NCBI GenBank assembly: GCA_002378565.1
Contig: DFSH01000048.1
Coordinates: forward strand, 3,476 to 38,807
Direction of reading: 5' to 3'
Length of the DNA stretch: 35,332 bases
DNA from: Flavobacteriales bacterium UBA3442
GTDB taxonomy: Bacteria; Bacteroidota; Bacteroidia; Flavobacteriales; Schleiferiaceae
The notes below the pieces were generated by a model. The model was not told the origin of the DNA. It did no database searches and saw only the letters and a program-made list of their open reading frames with translations. Below, one piece after another: positions 12,459 to 19,070 of this stretch; position 1 is the first letter of the stretch, and each line of letters begins with the position of its first letter. The translations under genes were made by a program, and so were the position numbers.

Positions 12459-12479
12459 TTCTCAGCAAACAAGGGGTCA
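12459..12479 (+). repeat. Bipartite sequence shared with 18039-18056 (copy 1)
   Basis: TTCTCAGCAAA, then AGGGGTCA after two bases. A second copy upstream of the T9SS gene at 18147 reads TTCTCAGCAAA followed directly by AGGGTCA. Both are intergenic, and both are followed within 50 bases by a TTCAC-containing sequence. Possibly a shared regulator site; the link is inferred from the match only. Confidence 0.4.
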
Positions 12480-12500
12480 AATGTTTTTTTTCAACAGAAT

Positions 12501-12509
12501 TTATTCACA
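12501..12509 (+). promoter_or_regulatory. DnaA-box-like nonamer upstream of dnaA
   Basis: TTATTCACA fits the relaxed DnaA box TTATnCACA. It is 90 bases upstream of the dnaA ATG, a position compatible with autoregulation or with a minor origin site. Only one good match was found in the gap; TGTAGACAA at about 12429 is two bases away from the reverse box and is not called. Confidence 0.5.
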
Positions 12510-12598
12510 CATTCGTCCTGTTGAAAGAGACTACCCTTCGGGGAGCTTGCATGACCATCAAGCATGTTGATTGAAACGACCTAAACTTAACGCATAAC

Positions 12599-14041
12599 AT
12601 GCCAATGGAACGCACCGCGGAATATATTTGGAGAAATTGCCTTGGATACATCAAGGACAACATCAGTACCCAAGCTTACAAGACATGGTTTGTCCCCATC
12701 AAGGCTGTCAAACTACAGGGTTCGGTCATCACCTTGCAAGTCCCTAGCAAGTTCATTTACGAATGGCTGGAGGCTCATTACATTAAATTATTGAAGTCAT
12801 CCATCACCAAGGAACTTGGCAAAGATGCCCGATTGGTGTACTCCATTGTCATGGATCAGGCTGTTGGTGACAAGGAAGCCAAGCACATGAATATCCCTAG
12901 CCAGAATCGGGGTGCCATTGAAAACCCTGGCGTCACCCTGCCTGTCAGAATTGGTGGTGATGAAGGTATTCGCAATCCGTTCATCATTCCGGGATTGAAA
13001 AAGGTTCACATTGAGTCTCAACTCAACCCTAACTACACCTTTGAAAACCTCATTGAAGGTGACTGCAACCGCCTAGCACGATCAGCTGGCTACGCAGTTG
13101 CTCAAAAACCGGGAGGCACGTCATTCAACCCCTTGCTGATCTATGGTGGTGTTGGTCTTGGTAAAACCCATTTATCCCATTCGATCGGTATTGAAATCAA
13201 GGATCGTTTCCCCGAAAAGACGGTGTTGTACGTTTCAGCTGAGCGTTTTACGCAACAGTTCATTGATTCCATTCGCAACAACACCAAGAATGACTTTGTG
13301 CATTTCTACCAATTGATCGATGTTTTGATCATGGATGATGTGCAGTCGTTCAGTGGCAAGGAAAAAACCCAGGATGTCTTTTTTGAGATTTTCAATCACA
13401 TGCATCAACAGGGCAAGCAGGTCATCCTGACATCTGACCGCGCACCTGTAGACCTGCAGGGCATGGAGCAACGCCTGTTGTCACGCTTCAAGTGGGGCTT
13501 GTCTGCTGATTTACAGCAACCAGGTCTTGAGACTCGCATTGCCATCCTTCGTCAAAAACTGTACACCGATGGCATTGACATGTCTGATGATGTGGTGGAA
13601 TACCTTGCCTACAGTATCACAAGCAATATTCGTGAGTTGGAAGGAGCTTTGATTTCCTTGTTGGCTCAGTCATCCTTGAACCGCAAGAAGATCACTGTTG
13701 ACCTTGCCAAGCAAATGATTGACAAATTTGTTCGCAACACTACACGCGAGATTTCTGTTGACTTTATTCAAAAGGTTGTCTGTGACTACTTTGACATGCC
13801 CATTGAGCTATTGAAGAGCAAAACACGCAAGCGTGAGATTGTTCAAGCGCGTCAACTGACCATGTTCTTCTCCAAGCAGATGACCAAGCACAGCTTGGCG
13901 TCCATTGGCAAGCAGTGTGGCAACAAGGATCACGCAACCGTCCTTCACGCATGTCGCACAGTTAGCAACCTCAATGAAACGGACAAGCGTTTTCGCACCT
14001 ACGTTGAAGATTTGAAAAAGAAGCTGACCCTTAACACATGA
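12599..14041 (+). CDS. dnaA: Chromosomal replication initiator DnaA
   Basis: AAA+ protein that opens the origin and loads the replicative helicase. The 480-residue product has domain I (YIWRNCLGYIKDNIS, QAYKTWF), a linker to about residue 140, domain III with Walker A GGVGLGKTHL near 183-191 and Walker B VLIMDDVQ near 242-249, and domain IV with the signature DHATVLHACRTV near 447. The ATG at 12599 is used; MERTAEY at 12605 is an equally plausible start. The TGA overlaps the next gene's ATG (ATGA), so the phosphatase and methyltransferase genes that follow are probably in the same transcript. The gap upstream has a DnaA box. Confidence 0.98.
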   Translation: MPMERTAEYIWRNCLGYIKDNISTQAYKTWFVPIKAVKLQGSVITLQVPSKFIYEWLEAHYIKLLKSSITKELGKDARLVYSIVMDQAVGDKEAKHMNIPSQNRGAIENPGVTLPVRIGGDEGIRNPFIIPGLKKVHIESQLNPNYTFENLIEGDCNRLARSAGYAVAQKPGGTSFNPLLIYGGVGLGKTHLSHSIGIEIKDRFPEKTVLYVSAERFTQQFIDSIRNNTKNDFVHFYQLIDVLIMDDVQSFSGKEKTQDVFFEIFNHMHQQGKQVILTSDRAPVDLQGMEQRLLSRFKWGLSADLQQPGLETRIAILRQKLYTDGIDMSDDVVEYLAYSITSNIRELEGALISLLAQSSLNRKKITVDLAKQMIDKFVRNTTREISVDFIQKVVCDYFDMPIELLKSKTRKREIVQARQLTMFFSKQMTKHSLASIGKQCGNKDHATVLHACRTVSNLNETDKRFRTYVEDLKKKLTLNT

Positions 14042-14517
14042 GGCCAAGGGCTATTCTCTTTGTCTGCTTAGGAAATATTTGTCGTTCACCTGTGGCGGAA
14101 GGCGTTTTTCGTCAGACCCTGCAAAGCCACTTACCTGAAGAATCTGCTCAGTGGCTCATCGACTCAGCCGGCACAAGTAATCACCACCAAGGTGACCATC
14201 CTGACCTGCGATCCATGGCTCATGCGGCCAGTCAAGGGTTAGACATTTCCATGCTTAAATCAAGACCGTTCACTGCTGAGGATTTTCAGCGATTTGACCA
14301 CATTTTGGTCATGGATGACAGCAACCTGAGCAATGTGCTCTCACTAGCTAGTAGTGATGCTGATCGCTCCAAGGTCAGCCTCATGCTTGAGGTGTCTTTC
14401 CCTGGTGAAAATCGTCAGGTTCCTGACCCCTACTACGGCGGCGATAAAGGCTTTCAAGTCGCCTACGACTTACTGACTCAAGCATCTGCCGATTGGCTGT
14501 CCCAATGGCAAAACTAG
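14038..14517 (+). CDS. Low-molecular-weight protein-tyrosine phosphatase
   Basis: Cytosolic phosphatase of 159 residues. The catalytic loop is C-L-G-N-I-C-R-S with nucleophile Cys10 and phosphate-binding Arg16, and the general acid is Asp130 in VPDPYYGG, both in the expected positions for the family. DSAGTSNHHQGDHPDLRS is the usual middle block. In other bacteria relatives act on tyrosine kinases for polysaccharide export or on protein phosphoarginine, but no kinase or capsule gene is nearby. It is joined to dnaA by an ATGA overlap and overlaps the following gene by 13 bases. Confidence 0.94.
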   Translation: MRPRAILFVCLGNICRSPVAEGVFRQTLQSHLPEESAQWLIDSAGTSNHHQGDHPDLRSMAHAASQGLDISMLKSRPFTAEDFQRFDHILVMDDSNLSNVLSLASSDADRSKVSLMLEVSFPGENRQVPDPYYGGDKGFQVAYDLLTQASADWLSQWQN

Positions 14518-15233
14518 GAACCCTTCACTGCTTCCCTACCCCCTTATCACAAGGGGTTGTGCGTGATTACATGGCACCTGGCATGATTGAAACCATGTCT
14601 GGCATTGATCAATGGATCGTTGAAACCCCTAAAACAGCAAGGGCTCACCTCAAAGCCATGTTGCCTGATGTGCATTTACCATCCATGCAAATGGCTAGCA
14701 TTGACAAACACACCAGCTATCAAGCAAAACAATTGTTGGAACCATGCTTGCAAGGCCATGACATGGGTCTGATTTCAGATGCTGGATCTCCTGCCATTGC
14801 TGACCCGGGCAACTTGGTTGTCTCAGCAGCACACGCCCTTCATGTCCCTGTCAAGCCGTGGTCTGGACCCAACTCCATCATGATGCTTTTGATGGCAACT
14901 GGCTTCAATGGGCAGCATTTTCAGTTTCATGGTTACCTTCCTCATGACAAAGGGGAACGCAAGCATGCACTTCGCAACATGGAGCAGCATACCAGCAGGG
15001 GGGTGACTCAGCTGTGGATTGAAACCCCTTTTCGCAGCGTGAAGCACCTGGAGGAGCTAAGCCAAGCACTCCATCACAACAGCCTGTTGGCCGTTGGTTG
15101 TGACCTAACAGGGCAAAGAGAATGGATTCGCTCCATGCAGATCAAGGAATGGAAGGACCTCATCAAGCAAGGTGAGCACCAAAAGCTGAACAAGCGGCCA
15201 TGCGTCTTCGCCATAGGTAAACCCGGTGAGTGA
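14505..15233 (+). CDS. RsmI-like SAM-dependent methyltransferase (tetrapyrrole methylase family)
   Basis: The 242-residue product has the tetrapyrrole-methylase fold: GTLHCFPTPLS at the start, the SAM region MGLISDAGSPAIADPGNLVV, GPNSIMMLLMATGF and GYLPHDKGERK. It resembles RsmI, which 2'-O-methylates C1402 of 16S rRNA, but is shorter and lacks the RsmI C-terminal extension. It fits better the second, RsmI-like paralogue that many Bacteroidota carry, with ETPFRSVKHLEEL and CDLTGQREWIRS, so I do not assign rsmI. The start is the ATG at 14505, inside the phosphatase end; a TTG at 14493 is also open. Its TGA is followed at once by the stop of the opposing relic. Confidence 0.88.
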   Translation: MAKLGTLHCFPTPLSQGVVRDYMAPGMIETMSGIDQWIVETPKTARAHLKAMLPDVHLPSMQMASIDKHTSYQAKQLLEPCLQGHDMGLISDAGSPAIADPGNLVVSAAHALHVPVKPWSGPNSIMMLLMATGFNGQHFQFHGYLPHDKGERKHALRNMEQHTSRGVTQLWIETPFRSVKHLEELSQALHHNSLLAVGCDLTGQREWIRSMQIKEWKDLIKQGEHQKLNKRPCVFAIGKPGE

Positions 15234-15335
15234 CTACAGTCCGTCGTAGAAACCTAGAATGCAACGCCTAAACGCCCATGGATCCTCTAGATGTGGAGTG
15301 TGACCTGCACCAGTTATGACGATGGACTTACCTCC
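15234..15335 (-). pseudogene. C-terminal relic of an alpha/beta hydrolase gene
   Basis: Reading the minus strand from 15335 to 15234 gives 33 codons and a TAG. The peptide contains GGKSIVITGAGH, then TPHLEDPWAF, then RRCILGFYDGL. This is the recognisable end of an alpha/beta hydrolase: a strand, the catalytic-histidine motif GAGH, and the closing helix after HLExPxxF. The rest of the gene is absent: the frame upstream runs into the 5' end of mnmE, where its translation is unlike a hydrolase. The fragment fills the whole gap between two convergent-to-tandem genes. I infer a deletion that removed the hydrolase up to near the mnmE start. Alternatives are chance (unlikely given the motif) or an assembly break. 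Confidence 0.65.
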
Positions 15336-15343
15336 TTGGGTTT

Positions 15344-15350
15344 TACCTTG
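15344..15350 (+). promoter_or_regulatory. Candidate mnmE -7 element
   Basis: TACCTTG followed by CGCCC and the mnmE ATG. It is one T short of TAnnTTTG but shares the GCGCCC-ATG arrangement seen before surA and bamD. No -33 element at normal spacing was found. Confidence 0.35.
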
Positions 15351-15355
15351 CGCCC

Positions 15356-16699
15356 ATGAAAGCTTCAACCATCGTTGCATTGGCAACACCACAAGGCATT
15401 GGCGCCCTGGCAGTCATTCGCCTATCTGGCCCTGAAGCTTTTGGTATTGCTGCAAAGCATTTCAAGCAGACAGTTCGACCTAGGGAGGTTCAGCTTGGCC
15501 TATTTTCTCAGGCAAGCAAGCCCTTGGATCAGGTCCTGATGACATCATTCAAGGGTCCACATTCTTTCACAGGTGAAGATGTGATTGAATGGACATTCCA
15601 TGGTTCCCATTTCATCATTGAACAAGCATTGGCCGCATTGCTAAACAGCGGTGCCACGCTAGCTCAACCTGGGGAGTTCACGCAGCGCGCATTCATGCAT
15701 GGCAAGCTGGACCTCGCACAGGCAGAAGCTGTGGGCGACCTCATTGCTTCTGAAAGCTACGCCAGTCACGAACTTGCCATGAGGCAACTCAAGGGCTCCA
15801 TCAGCAATAAGCTGCAAGACCTGAGGCAACAAATGATTGATTTTGCTGCGCTGATTGAATTGGAGTTGGACTTTGGCGAGGAAGATGTTGAGTTTGCCAA
15901 CCGAGATAAACTCGCTGCTTTACTTCTGGAAATACAGCACGTAGTTGCAAACATGCTCAGCACATTCAAACAGGGACAAGCCATCCGGGAGGGCGTTCCC
16001 ATGATCATTGCTGGTGCACCCAATGCAGGGAAAAGCACCTTGCTAAACCGCCTTGTGCACGATGATCGCGCCATTGTTTCAGACATCCCCGGCACAACAA
16101 GGGACAGCATCGAAGTGAAGTTCCGACTGGGGCAGCACATGTTTCGTCTCATTGACACAGCTGGCATCCGAACAAGTGATGATGCCATTGAACAAATGGG
16201 TGTTGAGCGAAGCTGGGCCAATATCCAACAGGCTCAGGTCATCCTTTTTCTGGCTGACCCCATAGATAGCAGCATCGATGAGGTAAACACCATGCGATCT
16301 CGCATGAAGGACCTCAACCCAGAGGCTACCCTCCTCACCCTCCTCACCAAAAGGGATCGATGGGCAAACAAGCAAGACATCAAGCATCAAGGCGACATCT
16401 GCATTGGCAAGGATGACAAGGATCTCAAGGTGCTGGAACGTCACCTACAAGACCTCATGGCAAGCCAGATGCCTGATTCAGGTCAGGTTCTCATTGCCAA
16501 CACCCGACATGCAGAGGCACTCAAGTCAAGTTTAGGGGCACTTAAACGCGCTGAAGACAACTTGAATCAAGGCACTTCTGGTGAGCTTCTGGCCTTTGAT
16601 CTCAGGGAAGCGCTTGGCCACATAGGCAGCATCACGGGTGAAGTGGTGGCAGATGACTTGCTTGGCAGCATTTTCAGTAGGTTCTGTATCGGAAAGTAA
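15356..16699 (+). CDS. mnmE: tRNA uridine-5-carboxymethylaminomethyl(34) synthesis GTPase MnmE
   Basis: GTPase that, with MnmG, modifies the wobble uridine of certain tRNAs. The 447-residue product starts with STIVALATPQGIGALAVIRLSG, here split as STIVALATPQGIG and ALAVIRLSG, and has the folate-binding N-domain, helical domain and inserted G domain: G1 GAPNAGKS near 220, GTTRD, G3 DTAGIR near 265, and G4 LTKRD in place of the more usual NKxD. The C-terminus is FCIGK, the conserved tail with the catalytic cysteine. It is complete and ends 86 bases before the convergent regulator genes. No rho-independent terminator is visible in that gap. Confidence 0.96.
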   Translation: MKASTIVALATPQGIGALAVIRLSGPEAFGIAAKHFKQTVRPREVQLGLFSQASKPLDQVLMTSFKGPHSFTGEDVIEWTFHGSHFIIEQALAALLNSGATLAQPGEFTQRAFMHGKLDLAQAEAVGDLIASESYASHELAMRQLKGSISNKLQDLRQQMIDFAALIELELDFGEEDVEFANRDKLAALLLEIQHVVANMLSTFKQGQAIREGVPMIIAGAPNAGKSTLLNRLVHDDRAIVSDIPGTTRDSIEVKFRLGQHMFRLIDTAGIRTSDDAIEQMGVERSWANIQQAQVILFLADPIDSSIDEVNTMRSRMKDLNPEATLLTLLTKRDRWANKQDIKHQGDICIGKDDKDLKVLERHLQDLMASQMPDSGQVLIANTRHAEALKSSLGALKRAEDNLNQGTSGELLAFDLREALGHIGSITGEVVADDLLGSIFSRFCIGK

Positions 16700-16785
16700 C
16701 CACCCACAAACTGACACAAAACAACTGAAGCTAGGTCGCCTCAGCACATACACGGACTTTTCCCTTACTGATTTATATTAATGGC

Positions 16786-17364
16786 TTATTTCATCAACCT
16801 ATGCATGGTTGACTTGGAAACACCGAAATATTTGGCGATCTCTGTCTGCGAACAAAACTTTTCAATACCCGGGAATCTATTGCGCGTGGCACTCCAATAG
16901 TCTGCTTTATTCATGTGCTTCATTTTCAGCAACCTAAGCTTCCGTAATTGCAGAAAATGGGCGCTGATGGAACTAAGCAATGCCCTAAAATGTTCTTGAT
17001 CTCTCATGAATTGGCGATACGCCGAATACCTCGCACGGTAAACCACAGCTTCTGTGTAAAGGGTCGAATCACTGACTAGATTACCACCTATTAATAAACT
17101 TTTCTCGTCACAAATAAACATTCCAGGTTCTGTCATTCCATTCAAAATCTTTGTTCCGTCTTCTAGCAGTATTCTATCAAACCCATAGCCTTTTTGAACG
17201 TACCATAAGTAACCCTCGTCGCTACCCACACTCCACAATTTATTTCCCGCTTCAACATAGATAGGGCCCTCAAAAATTTCAGAAAACTCGCTAAACATCG
17301 GCAAGTTTTCTGGGCTTCCAGTCAAGGCTACCAAGCCATTTGAAATGATTGTTTTTTTATCCAT
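16786..17364 (-). CDS. Crp/Fnr-like transcriptional regulator (downstream of a tandem pair)
   Basis: The 192-residue product has a cyclic-nucleotide-binding-like N-terminal half (LWYVQKGYGFDRILLEDGTK, then MTEPGMFICDEKSLLIGG) and ends in a helix-turn-helix, QTEIAKYFGVSKSTMHRLMK, at about 171-190. The layout is that of Bacteroidota Crp/Fnr proteins, but the DNA-binding domain stops right after the recognition helix, with almost no wing. Residues that bind cAMP in Crp are not recognisable, so the ligand is unknown. It follows the other regulator with only two bases between stop and ATG, so both are made from one mRNA. The sequence is more AT-rich than the flanking housekeeping genes. Confidence 0.72.
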   Translation of the reverse strand: MDKKTIISNGLVALTGSPENLPMFSEFSEIFEGPIYVEAGNKLWSVGSDEGYLWYVQKGYGFDRILLEDGTKILNGMTEPGMFICDEKSLLIGGNLVSDSTLYTEAVVYRARYSAYRQFMRDQEHFRALLSSISAHFLQLRKLRLLKMKHMNKADYWSATRNRFPGIEKFCSQTEIAKYFGVSKSTMHRLMK

Positions 17365-17366
17365 TC

Positions 17367-17966
17367 TTACTTACCTAGGGAATCCTTGATGAAAACTTGC
17401 AATGAAGATGTTGAAACGCCAAAGTAATTGGCCAATTCTTTTCTTGACAGCATACCTATGAGTTTTGGGTTATCTCTTAGCCATTGTTCGCAATACCTCT
17501 TTCTATCAATCCCGAACTTATTGATATACCCTTGATATTGATAGGTGCTCAACAGTGACGACTGAATCTCTAACTCAATTGACACCTCAGGCAAATTTCT
17601 CTTGAATGCAGGGTTGAGATAGTTGATCCAAAATAGTTCTACCTCATCGTAAATTATGCGTTCCGACTCCTGAATATTCAATGTCTTATGTACTTCCGTA
17701 TTGAAGAGGAAATCACCAGGTTGATAAAAATGTGTCAAACACTTTACCTCCTCAAATACATGCTTAACACCAACAACACCAGACACCAACATGCATACTA
17801 CGCCTCTTTTTAACAAAGCATCTGGCATCTTATCCTTACACTTCACTGATGTAGAACTAATAAATGGCTTTAAAGACTGATGATCAAATCGACTTTTATC
17901 TTCAGGATGCAGTAAATTGATGATTCCCTTACAGAAGTCATCACTTTCAATAAGTGCTCGTCTCAA
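17367..17966 (-). CDS. Crp/Fnr-like transcriptional regulator (upstream of a tandem pair), TTG start
   Basis: The 199-residue product has the same arrangement as its neighbour: a beta-roll-like N-terminal region (RGVVCMLVSGVVGVKHVFEE, then FYQPGDFLF) and a C-terminal helix-turn-helix, LSRKELANYFGVSTSSLQVF, at about 172-191. The two share EIA/ELANYFGVS-type motifs and so are probably divergent paralogues. There is no in-frame ATG near the 5' end; a stop lies six codons before the TTG at 17966, and the first internal Met is at residue 47, so I take the TTG. The gene is divergent from the T9SS gene at 18147, with a dyad symmetry just upstream. Target genes are inferred, not shown. Confidence 0.68.
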   Translation of the reverse strand: MRRALIESDDFCKGIINLLHPEDKSRFDHQSLKPFISSTSVKCKDKMPDALLKRGVVCMLVSGVVGVKHVFEEVKCLTHFYQPGDFLFNTEVHKTLNIQESERIIYDEVELFWINYLNPAFKRNLPEVSIELEIQSSLLSTYQYQGYINKFGIDRKRYCEQWLRDNPKLIGMLSRKELANYFGVSTSSLQVFIKDSLGK

Positions 17967-17976
17967 GTTAAATGTG

Positions 17977-17990
17977 TTTAGTCAACTAAA
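17977..17990. promoter_or_regulatory. Dyad symmetry upstream of the regulator pair (possible operator)
   Basis: TTTAGT-CA-ACTAAA is a perfect 6-2-6 inverted repeat, 10 bases upstream of the TTG start and overlapping a TATATTTA promoter-like element. A Crp-type dimer could bind it and repress its own operon. The half-site ACTAA recurs at 18009-18013 and 18095-18099. Function is inferred. Confidence 0.4.
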
Positions 17991-17994
17991 TATA
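17987..17994 (-). promoter_or_regulatory. Candidate -7 element for the regulator pair
   Basis: The minus strand reads TATATTTA, one base from TAnnTTTG, 20 bases before the TTG start at 17966 and overlapping the inverted repeat. No -33 element at normal spacing was recognised. Confidence 0.35.
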
Positions 17995-18038
17995 AGCTTA
18001 AAACAAGAACTAACACTGTCTCTGGCTACAGAATACAC

Positions 18039-18056
18039 TTCTCAGCAAAAGGGTCA
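18039..18056 (+). repeat. Bipartite sequence shared with 12459-12479 (copy 2)
   Basis: TTCTCAGCAAA followed by AGGGTCA, 90 bases upstream of the ATG at 18147. It matches the sequence upstream of dnaA. TAATTCACC at 18061-18069 is two bases from the DnaA-box-like nonamer that follows the dnaA copy. Confidence 0.4.
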
Positions 18057-18146
18057 GAAATAATTCACCGACTCACATTAACCAATTTGAAACAACTAAC
18101 TATGAAATATTGATTCTTTTAGCATACAAATAATCTATCTCATAAC

Positions 18147-18971
18147 ATGAAAAAACTCATACTCCTATTTAGTCTCACATTTGGCTTAAGCATGAATGCT
18201 CAAGTTTGCACACCTGATTCATTATCGCCTTCCATGGCTTCTATTGGGTTCCCTTCTCTAGAATGGTCTGGCCTATGGGTCAATGGCACCCAACCATCAT
18301 TCGCTTGTGACAGCACCCAGCCTATGATGACCTTAACGGCAACCGTCGGTCTACCATTTGAAGTCATTTTAACGGGGATGCTTGGGGATACATTCCCGTC
18401 AGGCACACTGTTGCTTCCAACGATTCAATCAGCATTCTTATACACTACTACGTTGCCGTCATGGTTAACATGGGAGGCTACTGATTCCGTATTCTACCCA
18501 GGAGATTCTGGTAAAACTTGCATAAAACTGTCAGGAACACCTACTCTAGCGGACACCACATTCTACTTGCCAAGCCTAGGCATAGAGAGCGGCTTCTTTA
18601 CCAGTTGGTATCAAGTAACTGCATCATATTTCGGGTTTCCTGCCATCGACACATTTGGATTTTGTCACAACATAACCGTTTTGAAAAACACCGCTGACCT
18701 TGAAGACTTACCAGAGCTTTCTATCACACTATCACCTAACCCTTCTAAAGACTTCATCAATGTCAATCTCAATCAGGGCGTGATCACTGAAGATTTATTG
18801 AGTCAAATTCAAGTTTTCAATATCTCGGGCGTAGCCCTTGATGTTCCAATCGAAGCAACGACATCAAATGATTTCAATATGAACATCACTAAGCTGCCTT
18901 CTGGAACATATTGGCTGACTCTAGATACCAATCGCGGTAAAACAAGAGAAAAATTCATAGTGATTAAATAA
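18147..18971 (+). CDS. Secreted protein with Ig-like segment and T9SS type A sorting domain
   Basis: The 274-residue product opens with a signal peptide (MKKLILLFSLTFGLSMNAQ). The body has LPSWLTWEATDSVF and CIKLSGTPTLADTTFYLP, which resemble putative-Ig domains (LPxWLxFD ... LxGTPTxxD). The C-terminal 85 residues form a T9SS type A sorting domain: LSPNPSKDFINV, IQVFNISGV, LPSGTYWLTL and a basic end KFIVIK. It is therefore exported across the outer membrane and probably attached to the surface or released. Function is unknown. It is divergent from the regulator pair and is followed by a strong terminator. Confidence 0.85.
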   Translation: MKKLILLFSLTFGLSMNAQVCTPDSLSPSMASIGFPSLEWSGLWVNGTQPSFACDSTQPMMTLTATVGLPFEVILTGMLGDTFPSGTLLLPTIQSAFLYTTTLPSWLTWEATDSVFYPGDSGKTCIKLSGTPTLADTTFYLPSLGIESGFFTSWYQVTASYFGFPAIDTFGFCHNITVLKNTADLEDLPELSITLSPNPSKDFINVNLNQGVITEDLLSQIQVFNISGVALDVPIEATTSNDFNMNITKLPSGTYWLTLDTNRGKTREKFIVIK

Positions 18972-19000
18972 CAACCGCTATAGGCTTTCCATCAATCCAT

Positions 19001-19028
19001 ACCCCAATCAGCGAGAGCTGATTGGGGT
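19001..19028 (+). terminator. Rho-independent terminator after the 18147 gene
   Basis: ACCCCAATCAGC, loop GAGA, then GCTGATTGGGGT: a perfect 12-bp stem with a 4-base loop, followed by TGTTTATTT. The flanks TAAATAACAACC (18965-18976) and GGTTGTTTATTTA (19026-19038) are also near-complementary, so an alternative outer pairing is possible. The structure separates the two T9SS genes into distinct transcripts, or allows bidirectional termination. Confidence 0.85.
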
Positions 19029-19070
19029 TGTTTATTTAACTGAACGAAGAACCATCATAATCCATTAAAC

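Larger units (their letters stand above)
12366..12598. other. AT-rich divergent intergenic region upstream of dnaA
   Basis: This 233-base gap holds an AT-rich stretch at about 12375-12420, one DnaA-box-like nonamer (12501-12509), a sequence TTCTCAGCAAA followed by AGGGGTCA (12459-12479) that recurs upstream of the gene at 18147, a run of eight T at 12483-12490, and a small hairpin CCC-TTCG-GGG at 12534-12543 with a UUCG-type loop. It must contain the dnaA promoter, but no TAnnTTTG match was found. It could be part of an origin, but one box is not enough to call one. Confidence 0.55.

Noticed and set aside
14540..14557. Stem CCCCTT-ATCAC-AAGGGG
   Set aside because: Within the coding start of the RsmI-like gene (TPLSQGV), with no T-tract; not a terminator.
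16700..16785. Possible bidirectional terminator between mnmE and the regulators
   Set aside because: Only tiny stems such as AGG-TCG-CCT were found, with no T-rich tail.
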